This document shows positions 1 through 6,496 of a stretch of 11,439 nucleotides of DNA, one piece after another; positions within the stretch are counted from its first letter, which is position 1; every line of letters starts with the position of its first letter. Position numbers and translations under genes: made by a program. Source of the DNA: an uncultured bacterium (lineage in GTDB: Bacteria > Actinomycetota > Coriobacteriia > Coriobacteriales > Coriobacteriaceae); the NCBI GenBank assembly GCA_905215765.1, contig CAJMRP010000062.1, forward strand, positions 1 to 11,439, in the 5' to 3' direction. Below the pieces are notes generated by a model. It searched no databases, was not told where the DNA came from, and saw nothing but the letters and a program-made list of their open reading frames with translations.

Positions 1-1
1 G

Positions 2-355
2 CGTGAGATCTTGTCGCTGTTCAACAGCGATCCCAACATCGTCTCGATCGGCTATATCCGCGTGTGCTCGATCTTCCCGGCGTACGCCTTTAGCATGTTC
101 TACGAAAACATGTCAGGCTACCTGCGCGGCTTTGGTATCTCGCTCACACCCGCCCTCATCACCATGATCTGCGTCTGCGGCATCCGCTTCTATTGGGTGT
201 TCTGCGTGTTCCCGCACTTCCGCACCTTTGCGAACATCATGATGGTCTACCCCATCAGCCTGGGCACCACGGCGTTCTTTATGGTCGTAGCGGTACTACT
301 TTGCCACCCGGCACGCACCTATCGCGCCACCCAAGCCAAAGCGACAGCCCGCTAA
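2..355 (+). CDS. MATE family efflux transporter, C-terminal part (cut by window edge)
   Basis: The reading frame is open from the first bases, so the gene begins outside the window; about 117 residues of its C-terminus are visible. They hold three hydrophobic segments of the kind that end MATE transporters. The segment with FPAYAFSMFYENMSGYLRG resembles the helix 10 region, followed by TPALITMICVCGIRFYWV and then by YPISLGTTAFFMVVAVLLC. The opening residues REILSLFNSDP match the family's usual ILxLF-x-P loop. MATE proteins are inner-membrane antiporters that export drugs or metabolites using Na+ or H+ gradients; the substrate here cannot be told. The tail after the last helix is short and basic (PARTYRATQAKATAR), as expected for a cytoplasmic end. 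It is convergent with the LysR gene, whose stop lies 28 bp away, and I see no clear terminator hairpin between them. Confidence 0.8.
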   Translation, partial: REILSLFNSDPNIVSIGYIRVCSIFPAYAFSMFYENMSGYLRGFGISLTPALITMICVCGIRFYWVFCVFPHFRTFANIMMVYPISLGTTAFFMVVAVLLCHPARTYRATQAKATAR

Positions 356-382
356 ACACCGCACTCAACGCCACGCCAGTCA

Positions 383-1249
383 TTAATTGACAATATGTGA
401 GCTCATATAGTCGATAAAGCGCCTCGTGGCGATAGGCATGGTGTCCCAGCTGCGCCAGGCCGCCACTACGTCGCGCGAGGGGGCGTGCACGATGGGACGT
501 ACGCGAATATCGGCACGCATGCCCTCCACAGTACGACGGTAGAGCATACTCACGCCTAGGCCCTCCTCCACCATCGCCATGATGGTGTAGTCGTCGGTGA
601 CCTCGCTCGTCACGTGCGGCGACAGGCCATGCGCCGCGAATGCATCGAGCACCAGACTCTGTTCGCCCTCATCCAGCAGCACAAACGGCTCGGACGCCAG
701 GTCGGCGAGTGTCACCTTTTCCTTTGCCGTCAGCGGATGCGCGGCCGGCAACAATGCCACCAACTCGTCGTGATAGACCACGCGCTTCTCGAGCCCAGCG
801 GCAAATCCGCGCGCCGTAAAACAAAAGTCAACCACGCCATCGTGCACCCACTGGGCGTTGCGCGTGTAATCGCCCTGCTTGAGGGTAAAGTGCACGCCAG
901 GGTGCAGGGCTCCAAAGTCGCGAATCACGCGCGGCAACACGGTTCGACTCACGTTGGTAAACGTCGCAATGCGAATATCAGTCGACGAAAGCCCCAGCAG
1001 CTCCTGGCGCTTGCCCTCGAGCTCGGCCTCGGCGGTCACGATCTGGCGCAGGTACGGCAGATATTGTTTACCGTCGCGCGTAAGCGAAACACCCTGCTTA
1101 CCGCGCTCGATAAGCGTGGTGCCCAGCTCGCGCTCGAGCGCCTTGACGGCCTGGCTCACCGCGCTTTGCGTATAGCCCAGCTCGTCCGCCGCGCCCTTAA
1201 GACTGCCGCGATCGACCACCATACACACAATCTGATACCGCGATGCCAT
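383..1249 (-). CDS. LysR family transcriptional regulator
   Basis: A 288-residue protein of normal LysR length. The N-terminal winged helix-turn-helix lies at about residues 1-60: GSLKGAADELGYTQSAVSQA is the classic LysR HTH, followed by LERELGTTLIERG and the wing GVSLTRDG. Residues from about 90 to 288 form the periplasmic-binding-protein-like effector domain (IRIATFTNVSRTVLPRVI at the start, EEGLGVSMLYRR near the end). The start is supported by GGAGG four bases before the ATG (minus strand). The gene is divergent from the EamA transporter with a 158-bp shared region, the usual LysR layout in which the regulator controls the neighbouring gene and itself. The effector is unknown. Regulation of the transporter is inferred from position only; the convergent MATE gene is less likely to be its target. 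Confidence 0.9.
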   Translation of the reverse strand: MASRYQIVCMVVDRGSLKGAADELGYTQSAVSQAVKALERELGTTLIERGKQGVSLTRDGKQYLPYLRQIVTAEAELEGKRQELLGLSSTDIRIATFTNVSRTVLPRVIRDFGALHPGVHFTLKQGDYTRNAQWVHDGVVDFCFTARGFAAGLEKRVVYHDELVALLPAAHPLTAKEKVTLADLASEPFVLLDEGEQSLVLDAFAAHGLSPHVTSEVTDDYTIMAMVEEGLGVSMLYRRTVEGMRADIRVRPIVHAPSRDVVAAWRSWDTMPIATRRFIDYMSSHIVN

Positions 1250-1308
1250 CGCGCCTCCACATCAATGCAGCCGTAAAACGTTTTGCCAGGGCTTTTTCTG
1301 CCTACATT

Positions 1309-1327
1309 AGTATTTCTTAATCATACT
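1309..1327. promoter_or_regulatory. Dyad in the LysR-EamA intergenic region, candidate LysR operator
   Basis: The sequence AGTAT-N9-ATACT is a perfect inverted repeat centred near 1318. It widens to TTAGTAT/ATACTGA with one mismatch. It sits in the AT-rich middle of the divergent region, where a LysR tetramer would be expected to bind. The dyad is not itself a symmetric T-N11-A box, so the assignment rests on position and symmetry. No convincing -35/-10 pair could be fixed for either gene; TTGCCA at 1283-1288 followed by TAGTAT at 1308-1313 is possible, but its spacer is 19 bp. Confidence 0.35.
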
Positions 1328-1407
1328 GAAGATACATTCGCTTTACTACATCCACATCTGAGAGCAGAATCCTTTTTGCGAAACCGTTCTGTAACAAAAG
1401 GAGTCCC

Positions 1408-2310
1408 ATGGATCGCAAAAAAGCAATCGCGCTCTCATTTTCCGTTCCCGTCGCATGGGGCTTTTCGTATCCCCTCATGAAGATCGGCATGGACAGCATG
1501 AACGCCACGAGCATCGTCGCGCTACGCTGCATCATCGCCTTTGTGGTCTGCCTGTTGCTCTTCCACAAGCACGCGTTGCGCATCAACCGCGATCTTATGG
1601 TCCGTGCCGCCATCATCGGCGCCATTATGGCAACCGAGCTCACCTGCATGTGCCTGGGCTCCAGCCTTACCTCTGCCTCCACTGCCGGCTTTTTGCAGAG
1701 CCTGACGGTCGTGATCGTACCGTTTGCCAACGCCGCCCTGCTGCGTCGCGCCCCCGAGCGCAAAGTGCTCATCGGCACCGCCATCGTCACCTGCGGTATG
1801 TTGCTGCTCTCGGGCGCCGACTTTACCAGCCTGAATCCCGGCGCGATCATCATGCTGCTCTCGGCCTTTATCTATGCCAGCCACATTATCGTGGCCAAGC
1901 GCTTTGTCGAAGAAGTCGATCCGCTGTCCCTGGGCGTTTGGCAGCTGGGCTTTGGTGGCTTGTTCTCGGGCATCGCCGCATTCACCTTTGGCGGTTTCAC
2001 ACTTCCCAGTACGCCCAGCGAGATCGTGGTCGTCGTCGCGCTCGCACTCATCTGCTCTGCCTACGGCTTTATCACCCAGACGCTCGTGCAGCCCCACGTG
2101 CCCGCCGAGACTACCGGCTTCGCCTTCTCGCTTGAGCCGGTCTGCTCCGCTGTCTTCTCGTTCTTCCTGGTCGGGGAGGTTCTGAGCCCCATCGCCTTCT
2201 TTGGCGCCGCCCTCATCCTCACCGGCGTCATGGTGGCAACCGTCGAGCTTCCGCGCCTCCGCGCACATGAACAGGCTCGCATGGCAGGAGCGCCCGAGCA
2301 CGTCTCGTAG
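1408..2310 (+). CDS. EamA/DMT superfamily transporter
   Basis: A 300-residue hydrophobic protein with about ten predicted membrane helices in two homologous halves, the standard EamA duplication. The first half runs from about residue 5 to 140 and opens with SFSVPVAWGFSYPLMKIGMD. The second runs from about 150 to 290 and contains ALICSAYGFITQTLVQPHVP and then FSLEPVCSAVFSFFLVGEVL, the family's typical late-helix pattern. DMT proteins export or import amino acids, nucleotide-sugars or drugs; no substrate can be assigned. The start is fixed by AAAAGGAG at 1396-1403, four bases before the ATG. A divergent LysR gene lies upstream and is the probable regulator. The next gene, ung, is 88 bp downstream with its own -10-like element, so read-through is possible but not required. 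The C-terminus is short and hydrophilic. Confidence 0.9.
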   Translation: MDRKKAIALSFSVPVAWGFSYPLMKIGMDSMNATSIVALRCIIAFVVCLLLFHKHALRINRDLMVRAAIIGAIMATELTCMCLGSSLTSASTAGFLQSLTVVIVPFANAALLRRAPERKVLIGTAIVTCGMLLLSGADFTSLNPGAIIMLLSAFIYASHIIVAKRFVEEVDPLSLGVWQLGFGGLFSGIAAFTFGGFTLPSTPSEIVVVVALALICSAYGFITQTLVQPHVPAETTGFAFSLEPVCSAVFSFFLVGEVLSPIAFFGAALILTGVMVATVELPRLRAHEQARMAGAPEHVS

Positions 2311-2336
2311 ACCCCACTCTTCATACAGCCGTGGCA

Positions 2337-2363
2337 TAAAGGCAACCGGTGCGCCTTTACAAT
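2337..2363 (+). promoter_or_regulatory. Hairpin and -10-like element upstream of ung
   Basis: TAAAGGC (2337-2343) and GCCTTTA (2353-2359) form a perfect 7-bp stem with a 9-nt loop. The stem runs straight into TACAAT (2358-2363), which matches the sigma70 -10 consensus at five of six positions and lies about 35 bp before the ung start. No good -35 is present at 17 bp. The hairpin lacks a T-run after it on the + strand, so it is a weak terminator for the EamA gene at best; it could equally be an operator overlapping the -10. A second small stem (GATGC 2365-2369, GCATC 2377-2381) falls just before the ribosome binding site. Confidence 0.35.
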
Positions 2364-2398
2364 AGATGCCAGCAGAGCATCTGACGTAAAGGAGCCCC

Positions 2399-3124
2399 AT
2401 GGACGCCGCGACCCGCGACCGCAACATAGCAACTTGGTTGGGCGATGCGCCGCAGCCGGTACGTGACACTACGAACCTGCTGCTCGAGCGCATCGCCCTT
2501 TTGCGTACCGAGCAGACCATCTACCCGGCACAAGACGACATCCTCAATGCCCTCGCCTACACGCCGGCCGACCAGGTCAAAGTTGTCATCTTGGGTCAGG
2601 ACCCCTATCACGGACCCAACCAGGCAATGGGGCTGTCGTTCTCGGTCCCCGCGACGCAAACCAAGTTGCCGCCGAGCCTGCGCAACATCTATAAGGAACT
2701 CAAAGCCGATCTGGGTTGCCCCATTCCCGCCACGGGAGATCTAACACCATGGGCACAACAGGGCGTCCTGCTCCTCAACACTACGCTCACCGTGCGCGAG
2801 CATGCCGCTAACTCGCACGCCAAGCTTGGCTGGAACACGCTCACCGACTACGTTATCGAACGCTGCTGCCAGCTGCCCCAGCCGGTAGTCTTTTTGACAT
2901 GGGGTCGCTTTGCCCAGCAGATGGTCGAAGGCAAGATCGTCGCAACTGGTGCGGGCAAGACAACCGGCAAGTTCTGCCTGGCCTCTACGCACCCCTCGCC
3001 GCTTTCGGCCAACCGTGCCACGGCAGAACTCCCCGCTTTTATGGGGTCGTGCCCCTTCTCCGCTGCCAATCGACTACTCGAACAGCACGGCTCGACCCCC
3101 GTCAACTGGACCTGCCTCGGCTAA
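2399..3124 (+). CDS. ung: Uracil-DNA glycosylase, family 1
   Basis: A 241-residue cytoplasmic base-excision repair enzyme that removes uracil from DNA by cleaving the N-glycosidic bond. The catalytic water-activating motif GQDPYHG is at residues 66-72 (Asp68). The uracil-specificity segment GLSFSV follows at 78-83, GVLLLNTTLT at 122-131, and the DNA-intercalation/catalytic loop HPSPLSA at 198-204 (His198). All family 1 landmarks are intact and the length is close to that of E. coli Ung. The ATG is preceded by AAAGGAG (2388-2394) at a four-base spacing. The gene ends in a strong bidirectional terminator about 15 bp after its stop. It has no functional link to its neighbours that I can see. The assignment is very secure. 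Confidence 0.98.
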   Translation: MDAATRDRNIATWLGDAPQPVRDTTNLLLERIALLRTEQTIYPAQDDILNALAYTPADQVKVVILGQDPYHGPNQAMGLSFSVPATQTKLPPSLRNIYKELKADLGCPIPATGDLTPWAQQGVLLLNTTLTVREHAANSHAKLGWNTLTDYVIERCCQLPQPVVFLTWGRFAQQMVEGKIVATGAGKTTGKFCLASTHPSPLSANRATAELPAFMGSCPFSAANRLLEQHGSTPVNWTCLG

Positions 3125-3137
3125 AAATCGATACATC

Positions 3138-3173
3138 AAAAACGCGCCCGACAGCATTCCATCGGGCGCGTTT
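3138..3173. terminator. Bidirectional rho-independent terminator between ung and the SDR gene
   Basis: AAACGCGCCCGA (3140-3151) and TCGGGCGCGTTT (3162-3173) form a perfect 12-bp, very GC-rich stem around a 10-nt loop. The left side is preceded by As (3138-3142), giving a five-T run for leftward transcripts. The right side ends in TTT for rightward ones. It lies directly between two convergent stop codons (ung ends at 3124, SDR at 3175), so it can serve both genes. Confidence 0.88.
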
Positions 3174-3174
3174 C

Positions 3175-3855
3175 CTATTCGGGCCAAATAAATTGTGTGC
3201 GGCCGGCCTCGCCGCCATCGATTAGCAGACTCTGCCCGGTCATAAACCGGTTGGTCACGCCCACAAAGTAGATCCACTCGGCGATCTCTTGGGCGGTGGC
3301 CCAGCGCTTAAGCGGCGTGAGCTCCATAATCTGGTTCCACAGGTGTTCGTCTTCCATCACGCAACGGTTGAGCGGCGTGATAACGCCACCCGGGTCCACA
3401 CTGTTGGCGATAGCCTGCGGCGCCAGACGGTTTGCAAGGTTCTTGGTGTAGGCGATAACGCCGCCCTTGCTGGCGGCATAGTCGGGAAACTCCGATCCCG
3501 TATGCCCGCTCGCCGACCCCACATTGACCACGGATTTGATAGCCGGCACCGGCTTGGCGGCGAGCCCCTTCCCCGCAAAGGCGTAGCGCTCGGTCACGTT
3601 GATGGTGCCATACAGGTTGGCGGCGATGTCGTCAGCCGAATCCTGCGTACCGGCAACGTTCACGATTACCTGAGGTTCAAGATCGTCTGGAAACGCGTCC
3701 GGCTCGCGGACATCAACAATCAGATGGCGGTAGCGCTCGTGTTCGATCGCCGCCGGCAAAAGATCAAAGCCCACGACCTCGTGGCCCTCGTCCAAAAAAC
3801 GCTGCACGCATGCGGCTCCGATACCGCCCGAAGCGCCCGTGATCAAAACCCGCAT
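3175..3855 (-). CDS. Short-chain dehydrogenase/reductase (SDR) family oxidoreductase
   Basis: A 226-residue single-domain Rossmann protein, slightly shorter than the usual 240-260 for classical SDRs. The cofactor-binding TGASGGIG is at residues 6-13, and an acidic residue after the second strand (Asp31 in GFDLLP) suggests NAD(H) over NADP(H). NVAG at 66-69 replaces the classical NNAG. The catalytic residues appear as Ser114 (NVGSASG) and Tyr126-xxx-Lys130 (DYAASKGG). DPGGVITPL and the C-terminal FMTGQSLLIDGG are typical. The substrate is unknown. Its ribosome binding site TAAGGAG includes the stop codon of the upstream VUT gene and the intergenic gap is only 9 bp, so the two are almost certainly co-transcribed and probably translationally coupled. 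A functional tie between them is inferred from this arrangement only. Confidence 0.92.
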   Translation of the reverse strand: MRVLITGASGGIGAACVQRFLDEGHEVVGFDLLPAAIEHERYRHLIVDVREPDAFPDDLEPQVIVNVAGTQDSADDIAANLYGTINVTERYAFAGKGLAAKPVPAIKSVVNVGSASGHTGSEFPDYAASKGGVIAYTKNLANRLAPQAIANSVDPGGVITPLNRCVMEDEHLWNQIMELTPLKRWATAQEIAEWIYFVGVTNRFMTGQSLLIDGGEAGRTQFIWPE

Positions 3856-3864
3856 ACTTGCTCC

Positions 3865-4587
3865 TTAGGCGGTTGCGTGGCGCTCGAGGTACTCGGAGCC
3901 CACGTTCTCACGCTCCCAGCCACGCACGACCTTGTAGCCCACGGGGCTCAGGAAGACCTCACACAGCAGCTCGGCGACAGCGCCGGTCAGCGAGCACATA
4001 AGGACTTGCACCCAGGTCCAACCAAAGAACGTGTGGCTCACCACAATGGCAAAGACCAAGTTGTCGATAAACTGGCCAACACCCGTGGACACATAGGAGC
4101 GGAAGGCAAAGCTCGCAAAGTTATTCTTTTTGAGCATGCGACCGAGCGACTGGTTGAGTGTGGAGTTAACCACGGCAGAAACGAGCATTGCCAGCGAAGA
4201 GCCCAGCACCACGTACCAGGTGCCGCCGATGGTGGCGTTAAGGGCAGTGTTGACCTCGATCATGCCGGTGTCGTAGTAGGCGCCCCACATACCGGGCGTG
4301 AGCGAGCATGCCCAAAAGCACAGGCTCACGGCCAGGTTGACCAGCAGCGCGAGGATAGAGATTTTGATGGATGCCTTGGCGCCAAAGCGCTTGCAGATCA
4401 TGTCCTGGCACAAAAACGAAACCCAGCTCACCACAAAGCCGCAATCGAGTGCCAGATACGGCAGGCTGATAAGCTCTTTGTTGGCCAGCAGGTTCATCAT
4501 GATGACGCTCACGAAAAACAGCGAAACCGTTGCCGCGGGAATGCTCCGCAGCAGGACCTTGTAGTCCTCCATGACCTTCTTGATCAT
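3865..4587 (-). CDS. VUT family (YhhQ/COG1738-like) transporter, candidate queuosine-precursor importer
   Basis: A 240-residue polytopic membrane protein with about six hydrophobic segments. Features of the Vut_1/YhhQ family are visible: an early helix with NLLANKELI, the segment SFLCQDMICKRFGAKASIK (57-75) where the family usually has a D-x-x-x-x-x-FG-K pattern, and the late signature STGVGQFIDNLVF (167-179). YhhQ proteins import queuine or preQ0/preQ1-type precursors for tRNA queuosine. Some members were once annotated as vitamin transporters, so the exact substrate here is inferred. The start is supported by AAAGGAG at 4594-4600 (minus strand). It is the first gene of a two-gene operon with the SDR, behind a good promoter and a structured leader. 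Its cytoplasmic tail (WERENVGSEYLERHATA) is hydrophilic. Confidence 0.8.
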   Translation of the reverse strand: MIKKVMEDYKVLLRSIPAATVSLFFVSVIMMNLLANKELISLPYLALDCGFVVSWVSFLCQDMICKRFGAKASIKISILALLVNLAVSLCFWACSLTPGMWGAYYDTGMIEVNTALNATIGGTWYVVLGSSLAMLVSAVVNSTLNQSLGRMLKKNNFASFAFRSYVSTGVGQFIDNLVFAIVVSHTFFGWTWVQVLMCSLTGAVAELLCEVFLSPVGYKVVRGWERENVGSEYLERHATA

Positions 4588-4666
4588 TATGTACTCCTTT
4601 GGTTTTAGGTTTAACGAGCAGGATATCGGACCCGAACTGCTCGGACGTCTCGGTCTATAGACGACG
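4588..4666 (-). promoter_or_regulatory. Structured 5' leader of the VUT-SDR operon, riboswitch-like
   Basis: From the predicted start of transcription to the ATG there are about 79 nt. On the minus strand the leader carries CGTCT/AGACG (pairing 4659-4663 with 4646-4650). It is followed by CGAGCAG/CTGCTCG (4637-4643 with 4615-4621, a perfect 7-bp stem around a 15-nt loop that itself contains complementary TCG/CGA). An unpaired A-rich tail, AAACCTAAAACC, then runs into the AAAGGAG ribosome binding site. The loop GGGT could pair with ACCT in the tail to form an H-type pseudoknot just ahead of the ribosome binding site. This layout resembles translational riboswitches of the preQ1 type, which often control such transporters. 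I cannot match it to a specific preQ1 consensus, so the ligand is open. Confidence 0.4.
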
Positions 4667-4672
4667 GTGGGT

Positions 4673-4701
4673 ATGATAGCCGCTCACGCGGCATCAGGCA
4701 A
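4673..4701 (-). promoter_or_regulatory. Sigma70-type promoter of the VUT-SDR operon
   Basis: On the minus strand, TTGCCT (4696-4701, four of six to consensus) and TATCAT (4673-4678, five of six) are separated by exactly 17 bp. Transcription would start near 4666. The -35 abuts the prfC terminator hairpin at 4705-4740. Confidence 0.6.
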
Positions 4702-4704
4702 GCA

Positions 4705-4740
4705 ATCGGCGCGGCAGCCCCGCAGGGCCACCGCGCCGAT
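4705..4740 (-). terminator. GC-rich hairpin after prfC, probable terminator
   Basis: ATCGGCGCGG (4705-4714) pairs perfectly with CCGCGCCGAT (4731-4740). Inside, GCCC (4717-4720) pairs with GGGC (4725-4728) around CGCA. It begins 4 bp after the prfC stop. The minus-strand sequence after it (TGCTTGCC) lacks a real T-run, so it is a strong hairpin of the type without a U-tract, not a textbook terminator. Confidence 0.55.
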
Positions 4741-4743
4741 GCG

Positions 4744-6357
4744 TTAAAACGCTACGTTGCCAAACTCCGACAGGATAAGGTCGGGGTTGTGGTCGGTTGC
4801 CCAATCCACGTTCCACGGGCTCGTGAACAACAGCAGCTTACCGCCGCGCATGTCCTCGACACGCAGGGTGTCGCGCGTGAGCGAAAGGCCCGGGATATCG
4901 ATGGTGTCGGGGTCGTTCTGGATCCAGCGGATGTCCGTATAGGGCAGTGGCTGGCGACGAACCTCAACACGGTACTCGGCCTTGAGGCGGCGCTCGAGTA
5001 CCTCAAACTGCAGCACGCCGACCACGCCCACGATGACGCTCTCCATGCCGGCACCCAGCTCGCGGAAGATCTGGATGGCACCCTCCTGGGCAAGCTCCTC
5101 CATGCCCTTGACGAACTGCTTGCGCTTGAGCGTGTCGACCTGCGTAATGCGAGCGAACATCTCGGGGGCAAACGTCGGGATCTGCGGATACTGCACGTGG
5201 CGCTTGCCAGAGCACACAGTGTCGCCGATGCTAAAGATACCCGGATCGAACAGGCCCACGATATCGCCCGCGTACGCCTCGTCAACAATCGCACGGTCAT
5301 CGGCCATCATCGAGGTGCCAGTAGCAAGCTTAAGCTTGCGGTTGCCCTGCACGTGGAAGGCGTCCATGCCGCGCTCGAACTTGCCCGAGCAAATGCGCAC
5401 AAAAGCGATGCGGTCGCGGTGGTTCTTGTCCATGTTGGCCTGGATCTTAAACACAAAGCCGCTAAAGTCGTCGCGGCAGGGATCGACCGGCTCGCTGGTG
5501 AGCGTATCGGTATAGGCGCGCGGCGTCGGGGCCAGACGCAGGAACTCCTTGAGGAAGGGCTCCACGCCAAAGTTGGTGAGCGCCGAGCCAAAGAACGCCG
5601 GGCTCAGCTTGCCGCAGGCCACAGCATCCAAGTCGAGCTCGTCGCCAGCGCCATCGAGCAGCTCGATGTCGTCCATCAGGTTCTTATGGTTCTCCTCGCC
5701 GATGAGCTCATCCATGGCAGGGTCGCCCAGCTCGGCCTCGACCTCGGCGACCTTCTTGGTGGCGTTGGCGTGGCCGTCGCCCTCGAAGGCAATGACGCGA
5801 CGAGTCTGACGGTCGAACACGCCGCGGAAGTTGCGGCCGCTGCCGATCGGCCAGTTCATGGGATACGTATTGATGCCCAGGACGTTCTCGATCTCTTCCA
5901 TGAGCTCAAACGGATCGCGAGCCTCGTGGTCGAGCTTGTTCACAAAGGTGAAGATGGGAATGTGGCGCAGCGTACAGACCTTAAAGAGCTTTTTGGTCTG
6001 GGCCTCGACGCCCTTGGCGCCGTCGATGACCATAACAGCAGCGTCGGCGGCCATAAGGGTACGGTAGGTATCCTCCGAGAAGTCCTGGTGGCCGGGGGTA
6101 TCGAGGATGTTGACGCAGGCGCCGTTGTAGGTGAACTGCAGCACCGAGGAGGTAACGGAAATACCGCGCTCCTTCTCGATGTCCATCCAGTCCGAGACGG
6201 CATGCTTGGCCGAGCTCTTGCCCTTGACCGAGCCGGCAGTCTGGATGCTGCCGGTATAGAGCAGCAGCTTCTCGGTAAGTGTGGTCTTACCGGCGTCCGG
6301 GTGGCTGATGATCGCGAATGTGCGGCGCGACGAGATTTCATCCGACAGGCTTGCCAT
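4744..6357 (-). CDS. prfC: Peptide chain release factor 3
   Basis: A 537-residue translational GTPase that removes RF1/RF2 from the ribosome after termination and aids quality control. The G1 loop SHPDAGKTT is at residues 18-26, switch I with ERGISVTSSV near 63-72, G3 DTPGHQDF at 86-93 and G4 NKLD at 140-143. RF3 is separated from EF-G by the motifs RRTFAIISHPDAGKTT and SDWMDIEKERGISV. The beta-barrel domain II (ICSGKFERGMDAFHVQGNRK) and the RF3 C-terminal domain (VGVLQFEVLERRLKAEY) are both complete. The chosen ATG at 6357 has AAAGGA eight bases upstream and gives an N-terminus like that of other RF3 proteins. An in-frame ATG at 6384 would add nine residues but has no ribosome binding site. 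A TACAAT -10-like element lies at 6405-6410. It appears to be a single-gene unit. Confidence 0.97.
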   Translation of the reverse strand: MASLSDEISSRRTFAIISHPDAGKTTLTEKLLLYTGSIQTAGSVKGKSSAKHAVSDWMDIEKERGISVTSSVLQFTYNGACVNILDTPGHQDFSEDTYRTLMAADAAVMVIDGAKGVEAQTKKLFKVCTLRHIPIFTFVNKLDHEARDPFELMEEIENVLGINTYPMNWPIGSGRNFRGVFDRQTRRVIAFEGDGHANATKKVAEVEAELGDPAMDELIGEENHKNLMDDIELLDGAGDELDLDAVACGKLSPAFFGSALTNFGVEPFLKEFLRLAPTPRAYTDTLTSEPVDPCRDDFSGFVFKIQANMDKNHRDRIAFVRICSGKFERGMDAFHVQGNRKLKLATGTSMMADDRAIVDEAYAGDIVGLFDPGIFSIGDTVCSGKRHVQYPQIPTFAPEMFARITQVDTLKRKQFVKGMEELAQEGAIQIFRELGAGMESVIVGVVGVLQFEVLERRLKAEYRVEVRRQPLPYTDIRWIQNDPDTIDIPGLSLTRDTLRVEDMRGGKLLLFTSPWNVDWATDHNPDLILSEFGNVAF

Positions 6358-6404
6358 GCGGATCCTTTCTTGCATTGAGTGCATTACGTCGTTGTAACCG
6401 CACT

Positions 6405-6410
6405 ATTGTA
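6405..6410 (-). promoter_or_regulatory. -10-like element for prfC
   Basis: On the minus strand TACAAT (five of six to the -10 consensus) lies about 48 bp before the prfC start. No TTGACA-like -35 is seen at 16-18 bp upstream, so the call rests on the -10 and position. Confidence 0.3.
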
Positions 6411-6496
6411 GCCGCGAAATCCCGCTCTAGGGCACCTATCAGGACAAATTCATCAGTTGGGGCCTGGTTAGCAGTCGATGGCGACACTCCGCAGCA

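Noticed and set aside
1522..2520. Long minus strand open frame opposite EamA and ung
   Set aside because: It crosses the boundary between two real genes, has a low-complexity Gly/Asp/Glu composition and has no family resemblance.
3289..4608. Long + strand open frame of 439 codons opposite the SDR and VUT genes
   Set aside because: It spans two well-supported genes on the other strand and is rich in His, Gln and Arg, as expected for an antisense shadow in GC-rich DNA.
4789..6378. Long + strand open frame of 529 codons opposite prfC
   Set aside because: It mirrors the prfC codon pattern, the protein resembles no family, and prfC on the other strand is unmistakable.
6358..6384. Upstream ATG for prfC adding nine residues
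   Set aside because: No ribosome binding site precedes 6384, whereas AAAGGA precedes 6357 and the shorter protein starts like other RF3 proteins.
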